This document shows positions 51,184 to 59,363 of a stretch of DNA of 64,000 nucleotides, in pieces (the first letter of the stretch is position 1; each line of letters begins with the position of its first letter). This stretch comes from Zoogloea sp. (GTDB taxonomy: Bacteria; Pseudomonadota; Gammaproteobacteria; Burkholderiales; Rhodocyclaceae). Under the pieces are notes generated by a model, which ran no database searches, had not been told where the DNA came from, and saw only the letters and a program-made list of their open reading frames with translations. Location of the stretch: positions 1 through 64,000 of the forward strand of contig NZ_JAFLDT010000012.1 in assembly GCF_017302315.1 (NCBI RefSeq), in the 5' to 3' direction. A program made the position numbers and the translations under genes.

Positions 51184-51498
51184 ATGAACGTTGTCCAGCT
51201 GGTTTGCGCTGTCGCGCTGGGTCTTGCCGCCGTATCGCCGGCCGTGGCGTCGGAAGAGATCATCAAGAAGGCACGCTGCGTGGCCTGTCACGCGGTTGAC
51301 CAGAAACGCGTCGGCCCCGCCTACAAGGACGTGGCGGCCAAGTACAAGGGGCAGGGCGATGCTGTGGCAGTGCTGAGTGCAAAGATCCGCAACGGTGGCA
51401 CCGGCAACTGGGGGCAGATCCCGATGCCTGCCCATCCGGCCGACAAGATCAGCGATGCCGACCTGAAGGCGGCGGTGGAGTGGATCCTCAAGTTGTGA
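51184..51498 (+). CDS. Cytochrome c-551/552-type protein
   Basis: The 104-aa precursor has a signal peptide ending at AVA and a single haem site CVACH (C32, C35, H36). It then has RVGPAYKDVAAKYKG and NWGQIPMPAHP, which supplies the axial methionine, and ends in AVEWILKL. This is the compact class I cytochrome c551 fold of ~82 mature residues, an electron carrier to terminal oxidases or to nitrite reductase. A terminator follows 17 bp after the stop. Confidence 0.93.
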   Translation: MNVVQLVCAVALGLAAVSPAVASEEIIKKARCVACHAVDQKRVGPAYKDVAAKYKGQGDAVAVLSAKIRNGGTGNWGQIPMPAHPADKISDADLKAAVEWILKL

Positions 51499-51514
51499 TC
51501 CGTATTCGGCGATG

Positions 51515-51540
51515 AAAAAAGGCCCGTGAGGGCCTTTTTT
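51515..51540. terminator. Bidirectional terminator after cytochrome c551 gene
   Basis: AAAAAAGGCCC-GTGA-GGGCCTTTTTT is a perfect 11-bp stem with A- and T-runs on both sides, able to stop both the cytochrome transcript and leftward transcripts of the beta-propeller operon. Confidence 0.85.
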
Positions 51541-51544
51541 GGGT

Positions 51545-51580
51545 TGCTCCAGGGTGGAGCAGATGCTCCATTTTGGAGCA
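51545..51580. promoter_or_regulatory. Tandem 17-bp palindromes (TGCTCCA-N3-TGGAGCA)
   Basis: TGCTCCAGGGTGGAGCA (51545-51561) and TGCTCCATTTTGGAGCA (51564-51580) are perfect dyads with 7-bp arms, 19 bp apart centre to centre. A one-base variant lies upstream of the AcoR-type gene at 54077-54093. Fis-type activator binding sites (UAS) are the likely reading, although this copy sits between two convergent genes. Confidence 0.65.
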
Positions 51581-51621
51581 GATGTGTTCAATACTCGGTC
51601 TACTGCTCCCGCTCGGCGACG

Positions 51622-52572
51622 CTAGCGGATGGTGACGCCCCAGGGCAATTCGCCGACCTGGATTTCCGAAATGGCCTCGAGTCGCTGGGTGTCGATCACC
51701 GTCACGCTGTTGGAGCGGCCGTTGGCCACGTAGAGCTTGCGACCGTCGGGGGTCACCGCCATGTTCCACGGGCGCTTGCCAACGGGAATGGTGGCCTCGA
51801 CCTGATGGTCGCTGGTGCGGATCACGCTGACGGTGGCGTCTTTCCCATTGGATACATAGGCCCGGCTGCCGTCCGGCGCCATGGCCACACCGTTGGTGTA
51901 GGTGCCGGCCTTGATTTCGGCGATCACCTGGCGACTGTCCATGTCGATGGCGTAAACCATGCTGGCCAGCTCGCAGGCCACATACGCACGCTTGCCATCC
52001 GGTGTGAAGCCGATGCCACGGGGGCGTTTTCCCACGGGAATGCTGCCCACCTGGCGACGCGCCCTGACATCAAGCACATCCACCTGCTCAGCGTTCTCGG
52101 CGCTGACCAACAGCCAGCGGCCGTCGGGGCTGAATACGGCGTGCTCGGGGTTGTCCCCCTCGACCTTGATCTCGGCGATCTGCCGACGTTTGCGCGCATC
52201 CAGCAGTACTACGCTGTTGGATTCCTCCACCGCGGCCGCGATCAGGCGATTGTCGGCGGAGACGCTCACGCCTTCGGGTGACTCTCCCAGCTTGATGCTC
52301 TTGATCTGCCGTGCCGTCTCGATATTCACCACCACCAGACTGCTGCTGGGCGCTTCACTGATATAGAGATGGGTGCCGTCGGTGGCAATGCCGCGTGGGC
52401 GCTTGCCGCCGGGCAGGGTGCGTACCACCGTGTCGGTGGCCGTGTCGATGACGGACACGGACCCGGATTTCTCGTTGGGCACGTAGGCAAACGGGGCGGC
52501 CAGCCCGCTGGCCGGCAGGATCAGTCCGGCCAGCAGGGCGCCCAGCAGGCGGGCGTGGGGGAAGGGGTTCAT
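51622..52572 (-). CDS. PQQ-catabolism-associated YVTN beta-propeller protein
   Basis: The start at 52572 gives a 316-aa precursor with a signal peptide ending near GLAA. Seven YVTN-type repeats follow, for example AYVPNEKSGSVSVIDTATDTVVRTLPGGKRPRGIA, LYVANGRSNSVTVIDTQ and VAVTPDG-like hairpins. Such propellers are regularly encoded beside quinoprotein alcohol dehydrogenases and are thought to assist them in the periplasm, though the activity is unknown. It is last in the operon pedF, substrate-binding protein, propeller, starting 4 bp after the previous stop. Confidence 0.9.
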   Translation of the reverse strand: MNPFPHARLLGALLAGLILPASGLAAPFAYVPNEKSGSVSVIDTATDTVVRTLPGGKRPRGIATDGTHLYISEAPSSSLVVVNIETARQIKSIKLGESPEGVSVSADNRLIAAAVEESNSVVLLDARKRRQIAEIKVEGDNPEHAVFSPDGRWLLVSAENAEQVDVLDVRARRQVGSIPVGKRPRGIGFTPDGKRAYVACELASMVYAIDMDSRQVIAEIKAGTYTNGVAMAPDGSRAYVSNGKDATVSVIRTSDHQVEATIPVGKRPWNMAVTPDGRKLYVANGRSNSVTVIDTQRLEAISEIQVGELPWGVTIR

Positions 52573-52576
52573 GGTC

Positions 52577-53422
52577 TCAGAGGGTTGGGGGCTGGTAGGT
52601 GATGCCGTGACGGGCGAACAGGGCTGCGACCGTCCCATCCTTCTGCAGTTCCTTGAGCGCGGCGGAGAGTGCGTCGGCAAGGGCTGCTTCGTCGGCCTTT
52701 ACCGCCATGCCCAGTGGCCAGTGATTGAACTTGAGTTCGGGCATCTGCACGGCCTCGACCACGAAGCGCGCATCCTTGCCCAGGGCCGCTTCGATCTCCG
52801 AACGGGTGCCCATCACAGCAGCCAGTTCACCCGCCTTGAGCTTGTCGATGGCTGCGGCCACGCTGGCAAAGTGCACCACGTTCTCGCGCAGCCGGCCATT
52901 CAGCGCGCCGAGCAGGAAGCCATCTGCCAGGGTCCGGCCTTCCACGCCGATCTTCTCCCGGGTGAAAATTTCAAGGGCGGCGGCTGCCGAGCCGCGGATC
53001 GGGTTGATGCGTTGCACCCGGGCCACCGCAATGGATTCCAGGTGATAGGGCCCGAAAATCTGGACCTTGTCGTTCTTGCCCTGCAGGTAAGAATCCACGG
53101 GCACGTGCATCATCACGTCGGATGGTTGGGCGCCCAGGTAGTGCCCCTTCCAGACCATGTTGCGCAGGTCGTCGTCCATGTCTTCGTCGGCGTTGTAGCC
53201 GACCACCTGCACGGCCAGCCCGAGCTGCTTGCCAAGGGCTTCCGCGAGATCCACGTCGATTCCCTTGCCCTGATTTGAATAGGGGGGGAAGCTATTGTAA
53301 ACGGCCACCCGCAAGCTGCCGCGCTTGCGGATGTCGGCCAGGCTGTCGGCCCTTGCCGGCAGGCTGGCCGCCAGTGCGGCGGCCCCGGCGGCAAAGAGGA
53401 AGCTGCGACGATCAGTCGGCAC
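52577..53422 (-). CDS. Quinoprotein-associated periplasmic substrate-binding protein (XoxJ-like)
   Basis: The 281-aa precursor has a twin-arginine-like leader (MPTDRRSFLFAAGAAALAASLPARA). The family-3 solute-binding fold follows: GSLRVAVYNSFPPYSNQGKGIDVDLAEALGKQLGL, MVWKGHYLGAQPSDVMMHVPVD and FNHWPLGMAVKADEAALADALSAAL. This group occurs with PQQ dehydrogenases (XoxJ/MxaJ-like) and not with ABC permeases, and none is encoded here; help in dehydrogenase maturation is suspected. Its start overlaps the PedF stop by 11 bp. Confidence 0.9.
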   Translation of the reverse strand: MPTDRRSFLFAAGAAALAASLPARADSLADIRKRGSLRVAVYNSFPPYSNQGKGIDVDLAEALGKQLGLAVQVVGYNADEDMDDDLRNMVWKGHYLGAQPSDVMMHVPVDSYLQGKNDKVQIFGPYHLESIAVARVQRINPIRGSAAAALEIFTREKIGVEGRTLADGFLLGALNGRLRENVVHFASVAAAIDKLKAGELAAVMGTRSEIEAALGKDARFVVEAVQMPELKFNHWPLGMAVKADEAALADALSAALKELQKDGTVAALFARHGITYQPPTL

Positions 53423-53849
53423 GCACGGTCTCCAGCCAGGCGCGGATGGTCCACATGGCTTCCTGGCTCAGGATGCCCTCGAACGGGGGCATGTAGACGC
53501 GGCCGTCGCGGGTGGCACCCTTGCGGATGCGCTGCATGAAGATTTCGTCACCCTCTTCACCGGCAGGCAGGTAGCGCAGGTCGGGGGCAATGCCGCCGGA
53601 CACGGCGCCCAGGCCGTGGCAGCGGGCGCAGTTCTGGTTGAAGGCCGAGTCGCCGATGCGGATCGCCTCCTTGTTGCCAAGGTAGGGGTTCTTGGGCAGC
53701 CAGTCCTTGCCAAGCTGCTTCAGGGACGAGGTGTCGACGGCCTGGGGAACGACGTCACCGTGAGCCATGGCGAGGCTGGCGGCGAGGGTCAGGGCGGCGG
53801 CGGAGAGGATGCGAAGAACGGAAGCGTTGCGGAAAATCACCTGGATCAC
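53412..53849 (-). CDS. pedF: Cytochrome c-550, PedF family (second copy)
   Basis: The 145-aa precursor has a signal peptide ending AMA and opens with the PedF signature HGDVVPQAVDTSSLKQLGKDWLPKNPYLGN. A single haem site CARCH (C74, C77, H78) follows, with RVYMPPFEGILSQEAMWTIRAWLETV giving the axial methionine. It is the electron acceptor of a PQQ alcohol dehydrogenase. It is first gene of the operon with the XoxJ-like and propeller genes. A consensus sigma54 promoter lies about 70 bp upstream and a palindromic activator site about 230 bp upstream. Confidence 0.93.
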   Translation of the reverse strand: MIQVIFRNASVLRILSAAALTLAASLAMAHGDVVPQAVDTSSLKQLGKDWLPKNPYLGNKEAIRIGDSAFNQNCARCHGLGAVSGGIAPDLRYLPAGEEGDEIFMQRIRKGATRDGRVYMPPFEGILSQEAMWTIRAWLETVRAD

Positions 53850-53917
53850 CTTTGGTCATGATTGGAATTCATCGAGTGGACCGCGGGTTGGCAGGCCACC
53901 GTGTGCCAGTCGAATCA

Positions 53918-53932
53918 GCAAGGGGCGTGCCA
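53918..53932 (-). promoter_or_regulatory. Consensus sigma54 promoter of the second pedF operon
   Basis: On the - strand TGGCACGCCCCTTGC, followed by T, is a perfect match to TGGCACG-N4-TTGCW. The predicted start lies about 55-60 bp before the pedF ATG. With an AcoR-type gene divergent at 54148 and a palindrome at 54077-54093, this is a classic activator-dependent layout. Confidence 0.85.
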
Positions 53933-54076
53933 ATTTCGGGTGACGCTTCCTGGGGGTGCCGGGGTGCTTGGTGGCACAGCCGGTTTCGAGTTTTTCTTAT
54001 GAGCCGATAAGGTGGCCCAACACTTGCTGTAAGGGAATCGTAGTGGAGCAGTCGCGTTGTTGAAATGTGACCCACC

Positions 54077-54093
54077 TGCTACATTTTGGAGCA
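54077..54093. promoter_or_regulatory. 17-bp palindrome upstream of pedF and the AcoR-type gene
   Basis: TGCTACATTTTGGAGCA differs by one base from the perfect palindrome at 51564-51580. A further half-site TGGAGCA lies at 54044-54050. It is about 150 bp upstream of the pedF sigma54 promoter, typical for an activator site, and 55 bp before the regulator start. Confidence 0.65.
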
Positions 54094-54147
54094 GGTTCAG
54101 AAAATCGGCCCATGTGCCGAAGATAATCCGCATAAGCGGAGGAGGAG

Positions 54148-56208
54148 ATGATGCAGGTTCCATTCAGTGTGGAGGCCCGTTCGGTGAGCCTTCAGGAAGC
54201 GCGGTCTCTGTATTTCGGTCGGGGCGAACTCCCGGAAGCCCTGCTCGACCAGAATGTACTGCGCTCCTGGGAGCGTTGCCGCCAGGCGGGCCTGGACCCG
54301 TCCCGGGTCGAATGTGGTGAGCCCAATGTGCGCGGCGTCACTGAAGCCAGGGAGCGCAATCGCACCCTGATTTCCCACGCCCAGCCCGTGCTTGAACACC
54401 TCTTCGAGCAGATCCGAAATTCTCACAGCATGGTCATTCTGGCTGACGCCCGGGGCATGGTGCTGCAAAGCTACGGCGATGCGGACTTCCTGAGTCGTGC
54501 CGAACAGGTGGCACTGCATCCCGGTGCCAGCTGGCACGAATTCGAGCGTGGCACCAATGCCATCGGTACCGCGCTGGCCGAACGGGGTGCAGTCAACGTG
54601 TTCGGCTCCGAGCACTTTTTCGAAGGCAACGCCTTCCTCACCTGCAGCGCTTCACCCATCCAGGACGCCCAGGGCCGTCTGATGGGGGTTCTGGACATTT
54701 CCAGTGACTACCGCGCCTTCCAGCGACATTCCCTCGGCCTCGTAAAGATGTCTTCCCGAATCATCGAAAAACGCCTCTTCGAATCCGAATTCGCCCACCA
54801 GGGCTTGCTCAGTTTCCATTCCCGCCCCGATCACGTGGGCAGCCTGTGTGAAGCCCTGCTGGCCATCAGCCCCGAGGGCGACCTGCTGGGCGCCGATCAG
54901 GCCGCCCTTGAACTGCTGGGCATGCGCCGCGAGGATCTGCCCCGGCGGCACTACAACATGCTCTTTGATGTGCCCCTGGGCACCCTGATCGACCGGGCGC
55001 GCCGCGACCCTTCCTCGTTGATTGCCATTTCAGGTCGTAACGGCGAACGTTTTTATGCCCGCCTGCGGGGCAATTTCGGTTCCATGGTGTCCGGTGCCCA
55101 GGCACTGTTGGACGCCAAGGGCGAACGCCTGACCGGCCGTTCCCGTCAGGACGCTATTGCGCCCGTGCCGGCACCGGCGGGTGCGGTACCCCCCACCGGC
55201 GCCAAGCAGCGGCTCACGCTGAAATCCCTGTCCACCGGTGACGAACGTCTGCAGGCCGCCATCGACAAGGGCACCCGCATTCTTGGCCGCGATATCCCGA
55301 TTCTCATCCAGGGTGAGTCCGGCGCAGGCAAGGAAATGTTTGCCAAGGCCTTTCACAACAGCGGCCCGCGGGCAGCCGGCCCCTTCGTAGCCCTCAACTG
55401 CGCGGCCATTCCCGAAACCCTCATCGAGTCCGAGCTCTTCGGCTATTCCGGCGGGGCCTTCACCGGGGCGCGCAAGGAAGGCGCGGTCGGCAAGATCCAG
55501 CAGGCCCATGGGGGCACCCTGTTCCTCGACGAGATCGGCGACATGCCCCTGTCCCTGCAGGCGCGCCTGCTGCGGGTGCTGCAGGAGCGTTGCGTCACGC
55601 CCCTGGGGACCAACAAGAGCATTCCGGTGGACATCACCCTGGTCTGCGCCACCCACCGGCGCCTGAAGGAAGAGGTGGCACGCGGGGGCTTCCGCGAAGA
55701 CTTGTACTATCGTCTCAACGGCTTGTGCATCAATCTGCCGTCCCTGCGTGAGCGCAGCGACATCGACAGCCTGATCGAGAAGCTGTTGCTTGAAGAGGCC
55801 GGGCCCGACCGCAAGGTCCGGGTCTCGCGCAAGGTCATGGATGCCTTCGTCAGTTATCGGTGGCCGGGTAACATCCGGCAGCTCAACAACGTGATCAAGG
55901 TGGCCATTGCGCTGCTCGACGATGACGAGGAAATCATCGAGACATGGCATCTTCCGGATGACATCTTCGAGGAGATCAGTGAGATCACCCATCAGGTCGC
56001 TGCGCCGTCGCTGATGAACGGATCCGCCCGCGCCTGCGTTGCAGCACCGGTCGGCGCATCGGCGGCGGGGGGCATGGGAAGTCTGGAAGAGATCGAGCGC
56101 GAGATGATCCAGCGCACCCTTGAAGCCGAGAACGGCAACATCTCCTCGGCGGCCCGGCGCCTCGGCATCAGCCGCAACACCCTGTACCGCAAGCTGGGGC
56201 GTTTCTGA
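54148..56208 (+). CDS. AcoR-type sigma54-dependent transcriptional activator
   Basis: This 686-aa protein starts MMQVPF with GGAGGAG just upstream. It has a GAF-type sensor (HPGASWHEFERGTNAIGTALAERGAVNVFGSEHF) and a PAS-like segment (LLAISPEGDLLGADQAALELLGM). A complete AAA+ domain follows with GESGAGKEMFAKAFH (Walker A), the intact GAFTGA loop in GYSGGAFTGARKEG, and GGTLFLDEIGDMPLSLQ (Walker B). The C-terminal Fis-type helix-turn-helix is GNISSAARRLGISRNTLYRKLGRF. It is divergent from the pedF operon, whose sigma54 promoter and palindromic site suggest direct activation, perhaps by an alcohol or aldehyde. Confidence 0.93.
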   Translation: MMQVPFSVEARSVSLQEARSLYFGRGELPEALLDQNVLRSWERCRQAGLDPSRVECGEPNVRGVTEARERNRTLISHAQPVLEHLFEQIRNSHSMVILADARGMVLQSYGDADFLSRAEQVALHPGASWHEFERGTNAIGTALAERGAVNVFGSEHFFEGNAFLTCSASPIQDAQGRLMGVLDISSDYRAFQRHSLGLVKMSSRIIEKRLFESEFAHQGLLSFHSRPDHVGSLCEALLAISPEGDLLGADQAALELLGMRREDLPRRHYNMLFDVPLGTLIDRARRDPSSLIAISGRNGERFYARLRGNFGSMVSGAQALLDAKGERLTGRSRQDAIAPVPAPAGAVPPTGAKQRLTLKSLSTGDERLQAAIDKGTRILGRDIPILIQGESGAGKEMFAKAFHNSGPRAAGPFVALNCAAIPETLIESELFGYSGGAFTGARKEGAVGKIQQAHGGTLFLDEIGDMPLSLQARLLRVLQERCVTPLGTNKSIPVDITLVCATHRRLKEEVARGGFREDLYYRLNGLCINLPSLRERSDIDSLIEKLLLEEAGPDRKVRVSRKVMDAFVSYRWPGNIRQLNNVIKVAIALLDDDEEIIETWHLPDDIFEEISEITHQVAAPSLMNGSARACVAAPVGASAAGGMGSLEEIEREMIQRTLEAENGNISSAARRLGISRNTLYRKLGRF

Positions 56209-56232
56209 GGTCGGCGCCTCACCTCTACTTCT

Positions 56233-56257
56233 CACAGCCCTCCCCGTGAGGGCTGTG
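56233..56257. terminator. Hairpin between convergent AcoR-type and AraC-type genes
   Basis: CACAGCCCTC (56233-56242) and GAGGGCTGTG (56248-56257) form a perfect 10-bp stem with a 5-nt loop, followed by TCAATTT. It lies between two convergent genes, so it probably ends at least the rightward transcript. Confidence 0.65.
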
Positions 56258-56279
56258 TCAATTTCAGGCTGCGTCTTTG

Positions 56280-57305
56280 TCAGCCACCGTTGCTTGGCGC
56301 GGCGAGGCGGCGCAGGCCGCCATTGCGCAGGGTTTCCGAGGGCAGTTCGCCAAACATGGCCTTGTAGTCGGCAGCAAAGTGGGACAGGTGCCAGAAGCCC
56401 CAGCGGGCGGCAACGTCGGCCACCGACTCCTTGGCGCCATCCGACTTGCGCAGGGCTCGCCGCACACCGTTGAGGCGCATTGCACGCAGGAAACTCACCG
56501 GGTTGAGCTCAAGTACGTCCTGGAAGCTGTATTGCAGGGTGCGTCGGGAAACATCCAGTTCCGCACACAGATCGGCGACGGTGATGGGTTCGTCGATATG
56601 GCTGCGCATGTATTCCCTGGCCCTGTCCACGATCTGACGGCGGGCATGACTTGTCTGCGGGGGTCTGCTGATTTCGCTCCCGTTGCCGATTGCGGCTATC
56701 AGGCTTCCATACACCGCCTGCTCCAGCGCCTTGCGCATGGCCGCATGTTCAAGAACGTGCGGCGTGGTCTTGACGGTGTTGAGCACCGTCAGCAGGAATG
56801 AGCGCAGTTCATCGGCCTTCTCGGGGCGGCCGTGGATGATCCGCTGCTTGCCGATTTCGGCTTCGATGTCGCGCCCCTCGATACGCTTTGCGTAGTCATT
56901 GAGGGTTGCGGTGTCTGCCGTCACGGCGATGATGTCGAGGAGGCGCGGCGTGCGGAAATCCAGATCCTCGCCACCCTTGAGCGTCAGCATTGAATTGCGG
57001 TCGAAGGTCTCGCCGCAGTACCACCCCTCGCCGTCGGCTTCAAGGGGAATACCGAAGGTTCGCGAGCCTTCCCAGGGAAATCCGGCTTCGTGGACGATCT
57101 GATTGGTACGCTCACGGAATATCTGGATATTGCCGAACCACACCTCTTCAATATGCCCACTGAATCGTCCGGGCGAGAGCTGTTCGTAGTCCTGTTTCCA
57201 GTGCTGCAGGCTGCGCGCATGGTCGTGGGCGTCGTCACTTGCAGCGGCGGCGAATGAGAAATGCTCGCTGTTCATCGAGCCTTCCTGCAGGGCTGAAAAG
57301 GTCAT
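56280..57305 (-). CDS. AraC-family regulator divergent from the aau operon
   Basis: The start at 57305 (MTFSALQEGSMNSEHF) gives 341 aa; MNSEHF at 57275 is an alternative. The N-terminal ~220 residues form an effector domain of the EutR/AraC-binding-like type (GFPWEGSRTFGIPLEADGEGWYCGETFDRNSMLTL). The C-terminal double helix-turn-helix is standard: ITVADLCAELDVSRRTLQYSFQDVLELNPVSFLRAMRL and ESVADVAARWGFWHLSHFAADYKAMFGELPSETLR. It is divergent from aauB across 356 bp and is the natural candidate for amine-responsive control of the aau genes. Confidence 0.9.
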   Translation of the reverse strand: MTFSALQEGSMNSEHFSFAAAASDDAHDHARSLQHWKQDYEQLSPGRFSGHIEEVWFGNIQIFRERTNQIVHEAGFPWEGSRTFGIPLEADGEGWYCGETFDRNSMLTLKGGEDLDFRTPRLLDIIAVTADTATLNDYAKRIEGRDIEAEIGKQRIIHGRPEKADELRSFLLTVLNTVKTTPHVLEHAAMRKALEQAVYGSLIAAIGNGSEISRPPQTSHARRQIVDRAREYMRSHIDEPITVADLCAELDVSRRTLQYSFQDVLELNPVSFLRAMRLNGVRRALRKSDGAKESVADVAARWGFWHLSHFAADYKAMFGELPSETLRNGGLRRLAAPSNGG

Positions 57306-57421
57306 GGTGTGCGTTCTCTCTAGGGGTGTTGACGCGCCTGTAGGTCGACGCTCCATCTTCAAAGTAATACCAATGCCCCGAATTGCGCAAGGGTCTTGTA
57401 CCGCTTCTTGTTGCACGCCCG

Positions 57422-57488
57422 AAAATGGTGCGCTGCACACAAAAATCCCTTTTTTGGACAGGTACTTGCACCATTTTGGCATTGCCAA
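57422..57488. promoter_or_regulatory. Inverted repeats and sigma54-like element in the aauB promoter region
   Basis: AAAATGGTGC (57422-57431) is matched by inverted GCACCATTTT (57468-57477), and TTGGCA-T-TGCCAA (57476-57488) follows directly. Within the same stretch TGGACAGGTACTTGC (57455-57469) keeps the GG and TTGC of a sigma54 promoter with correct spacing but a poor -24 half. Binding by the AraC regulator or an activator is likely; which sigma factor is used is open. Confidence 0.5.
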
Positions 57489-57661
57489 TCTCGGATAACG
57501 CCGCGGGGCCTGTCGCCCTCAACATCTGCTCGACCGCAGACCGGAGACCCCCTCCGGCCTGAGGCAGATCCCGGTATCCGAATGGTTCCGGGAGACAGAT
57601 GAACAGGTGCCCTGGCAGAGAGAAGAAACGTACCGGGCACCGCGGCAACCAGGAGGAAAAC

Positions 57662-58816
57662 GTGCTGCGAAAAGCCCTTGCGGGAAGCCTGCTGACCACG
57701 GCGCTGGCATTGGGAGCCAGTGCCGGCGCCATGGCGGAGCTGCCCACGGAATCGATCACCACCGGCAAGCTGCCGCCCCCCAACCCCTACCGGATTTACC
57801 TGCACGACGTGGCCATCGGACACATCGTGGATGGACGCCTCCATGTCATCGATGGCGACAACCTGCGCTACCAGGGCGTGATCGCCACCGGCCTGGCCGG
57901 CCAGGCCGCCCTGTCGGCGGACCGCAAGGAGATCTTCGTTGCCACCACCTACTACTCGCGCCTCAGCCACGGTGTGCGTACCGACGTGGTGGATGTGCAT
58001 GACGCCCAGACTCTGGCACTCACCGGCGAGATCGAGATCCCGCCGCGCCATGCCCAGTCCCTCCACTACAAGGGCACCATCCGGCCCTCCGCCGACGGGC
58101 GCTGGCTGTTCGTGCAGTACGCCACCCCGGCCACCTCGGTCGGCATCATCGACCTGAAGACCCGCAAGGCAGTGAATGAAGTGGCCACCCCCGGCTGCTG
58201 GGCCATCCTGCCGGCGGCCAGCGTGGGTGGGCGGTTCTCCACCGTGTGCGGTGACGGCACCCTGCTGACGGTCAGTCTGGACGAGGCCGGGCAGGTGCGC
58301 ACCCAGAAGCGCAGCGCCCGCTTCTTCGACCCGGACAAGGATCCGATCTTCATCCACGGCGAGCAGGACGGCGACACCTACCGCTTCGTGTCCTTCCACG
58401 GCGAGATCCACACCGCCCACGTGGGTGGCGAAGTGGCCAGCTATGACGCACCGTGGTCCGTGCTCGGCGCCGCCGACCGCAAGCAGGGCTGGCGCCCGGG
58501 CGGCTACCAGGTGTTCGCCCAGCACAACGCCAGCGGGCGCCTCTACGTCGGCATGCACGACAAGGGCAAGGAGGGCAGCCACAAGACGCCGGCCAAGGAG
58601 ATCTGGACTGTCGATCTGGCCAGCAAGAAGCGCATCGCCCGCAGCCCCGGCAACGATGCCATCGCGCTGGCCGTCAGCCAGGGCGAGCGCCCGCGGCTGT
58701 TTGCCTACGACGGGGTCAAGGCCGCCATCGCCGTGTTCGACGCCAGCCGCAAGCTGACGCTGAGCAAGCGCATGGAAGGCGTTGGCGAGACGCCCACCCA
58801 GATGGAGCTGCACTGA
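57662..58816 (+). CDS. aauB: Aromatic amine dehydrogenase heavy (beta-propeller) subunit
   Basis: GTG at 57662 with AGGAGG upstream gives a 384-aa precursor with signal peptide (LRKALAGSLLTTALALGASAGAMA). The mature part is the seven-bladed propeller of the methylamine/aromatic amine dehydrogenase heavy chain: VDVHDAQTLALTGEIEIPPRHAQSLHYKG, TPGCWAILPAASVGGRFSTVCGDGTLL and DPIFIHGEQDGDTYRFVSFHGEIHTAHV. It forms a heterotetramer with the TTQ-bearing light chain in the periplasm. It starts the operon aauBEDA; its stop overlaps the aauE start (TGATG). Confidence 0.93.
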   Translation: MLRKALAGSLLTTALALGASAGAMAELPTESITTGKLPPPNPYRIYLHDVAIGHIVDGRLHVIDGDNLRYQGVIATGLAGQAALSADRKEIFVATTYYSRLSHGVRTDVVDVHDAQTLALTGEIEIPPRHAQSLHYKGTIRPSADGRWLFVQYATPATSVGIIDLKTRKAVNEVATPGCWAILPAASVGGRFSTVCGDGTLLTVSLDEAGQVRTQKRSARFFDPDKDPIFIHGEQDGDTYRFVSFHGEIHTAHVGGEVASYDAPWSVLGAADRKQGWRPGGYQVFAQHNASGRLYVGMHDKGKEGSHKTPAKEIWTVDLASKKRIARSPGNDAIALAVSQGERPRLFAYDGVKAAIAVFDASRKLTLSKRMEGVGETPTQMELH

Positions 58817-59361
58817 TGGACACCCTCGCCCTTGACCCCGTGCTGGCGCGGGCCTGTGGCGCGGCGCTGGCCGTGGTGCTGCTCACCGGCGCCTGGCAGA
58901 AGCTGCGCGACCTGGCGGTGTTCGAAGCCTCGGTGGACATCTACCGCCTGCTGCCGGAGGCCCTCGTCCCCCTGTTTGCCCGGGCCTTTCCCGCACTGGA
59001 GGCGCTGGCCGGTGTCGCCCTGCTGTTCGACACCACCCGCAGCGCCGGCCTGCTGATGGCCCTGGCCGTGCTGGGCGTGGCCACCGCCGGTGTCATCGCC
59101 AACCTGCTGCGCGGCCACACCGAGATCGACTGTGGCTGCGGCGGGGCAGAGGGCCACACCACCCTCACCTGGGCCCTGCCGGTACGCAACACCCTGCTCC
59201 TGATCGTCGCCGTGCTGGGCGGGCAGGACGGCAGCGGGCGCGACCTGCTGTGGATCGACTACCTCTCCGTGGCCGGCGGCACCCTCGCCCTGCTGGGCAT
59301 CTACGCCGCCGCCAACCAGCTGATGGCCAATCACCCCCGACTGATTCAACTGAGGAACTGA
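58816..59361 (+). CDS. aauE: MauE/AauE-type membrane protein for TTQ-subunit maturation
   Basis: This 181-aa integral membrane protein has about five hydrophobic helices (ALAVVLLTGAWQKLRDLAVFEASV, GLLMALAVLGVATAGVIANLLRG). A conserved cysteine pair lies in EIDCGCGG (C106, C108), typical of the MauE/DoxX-like family. With MauD it is thought to form or proofread the six or seven disulfides of the light chain. The start overlaps the aauB stop; aauD begins 2 bp after its stop. Confidence 0.92.
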   Translation: MDTLALDPVLARACGAALAVVLLTGAWQKLRDLAVFEASVDIYRLLPEALVPLFARAFPALEALAGVALLFDTTRSAGLLMALAVLGVATAGVIANLLRGHTEIDCGCGGAEGHTTLTWALPVRNTLLLIVAVLGGQDGSGRDLLWIDYLSVAGGTLALLGIYAAANQLMANHPRLIQLRN

Positions 59362-59363
59362 TC

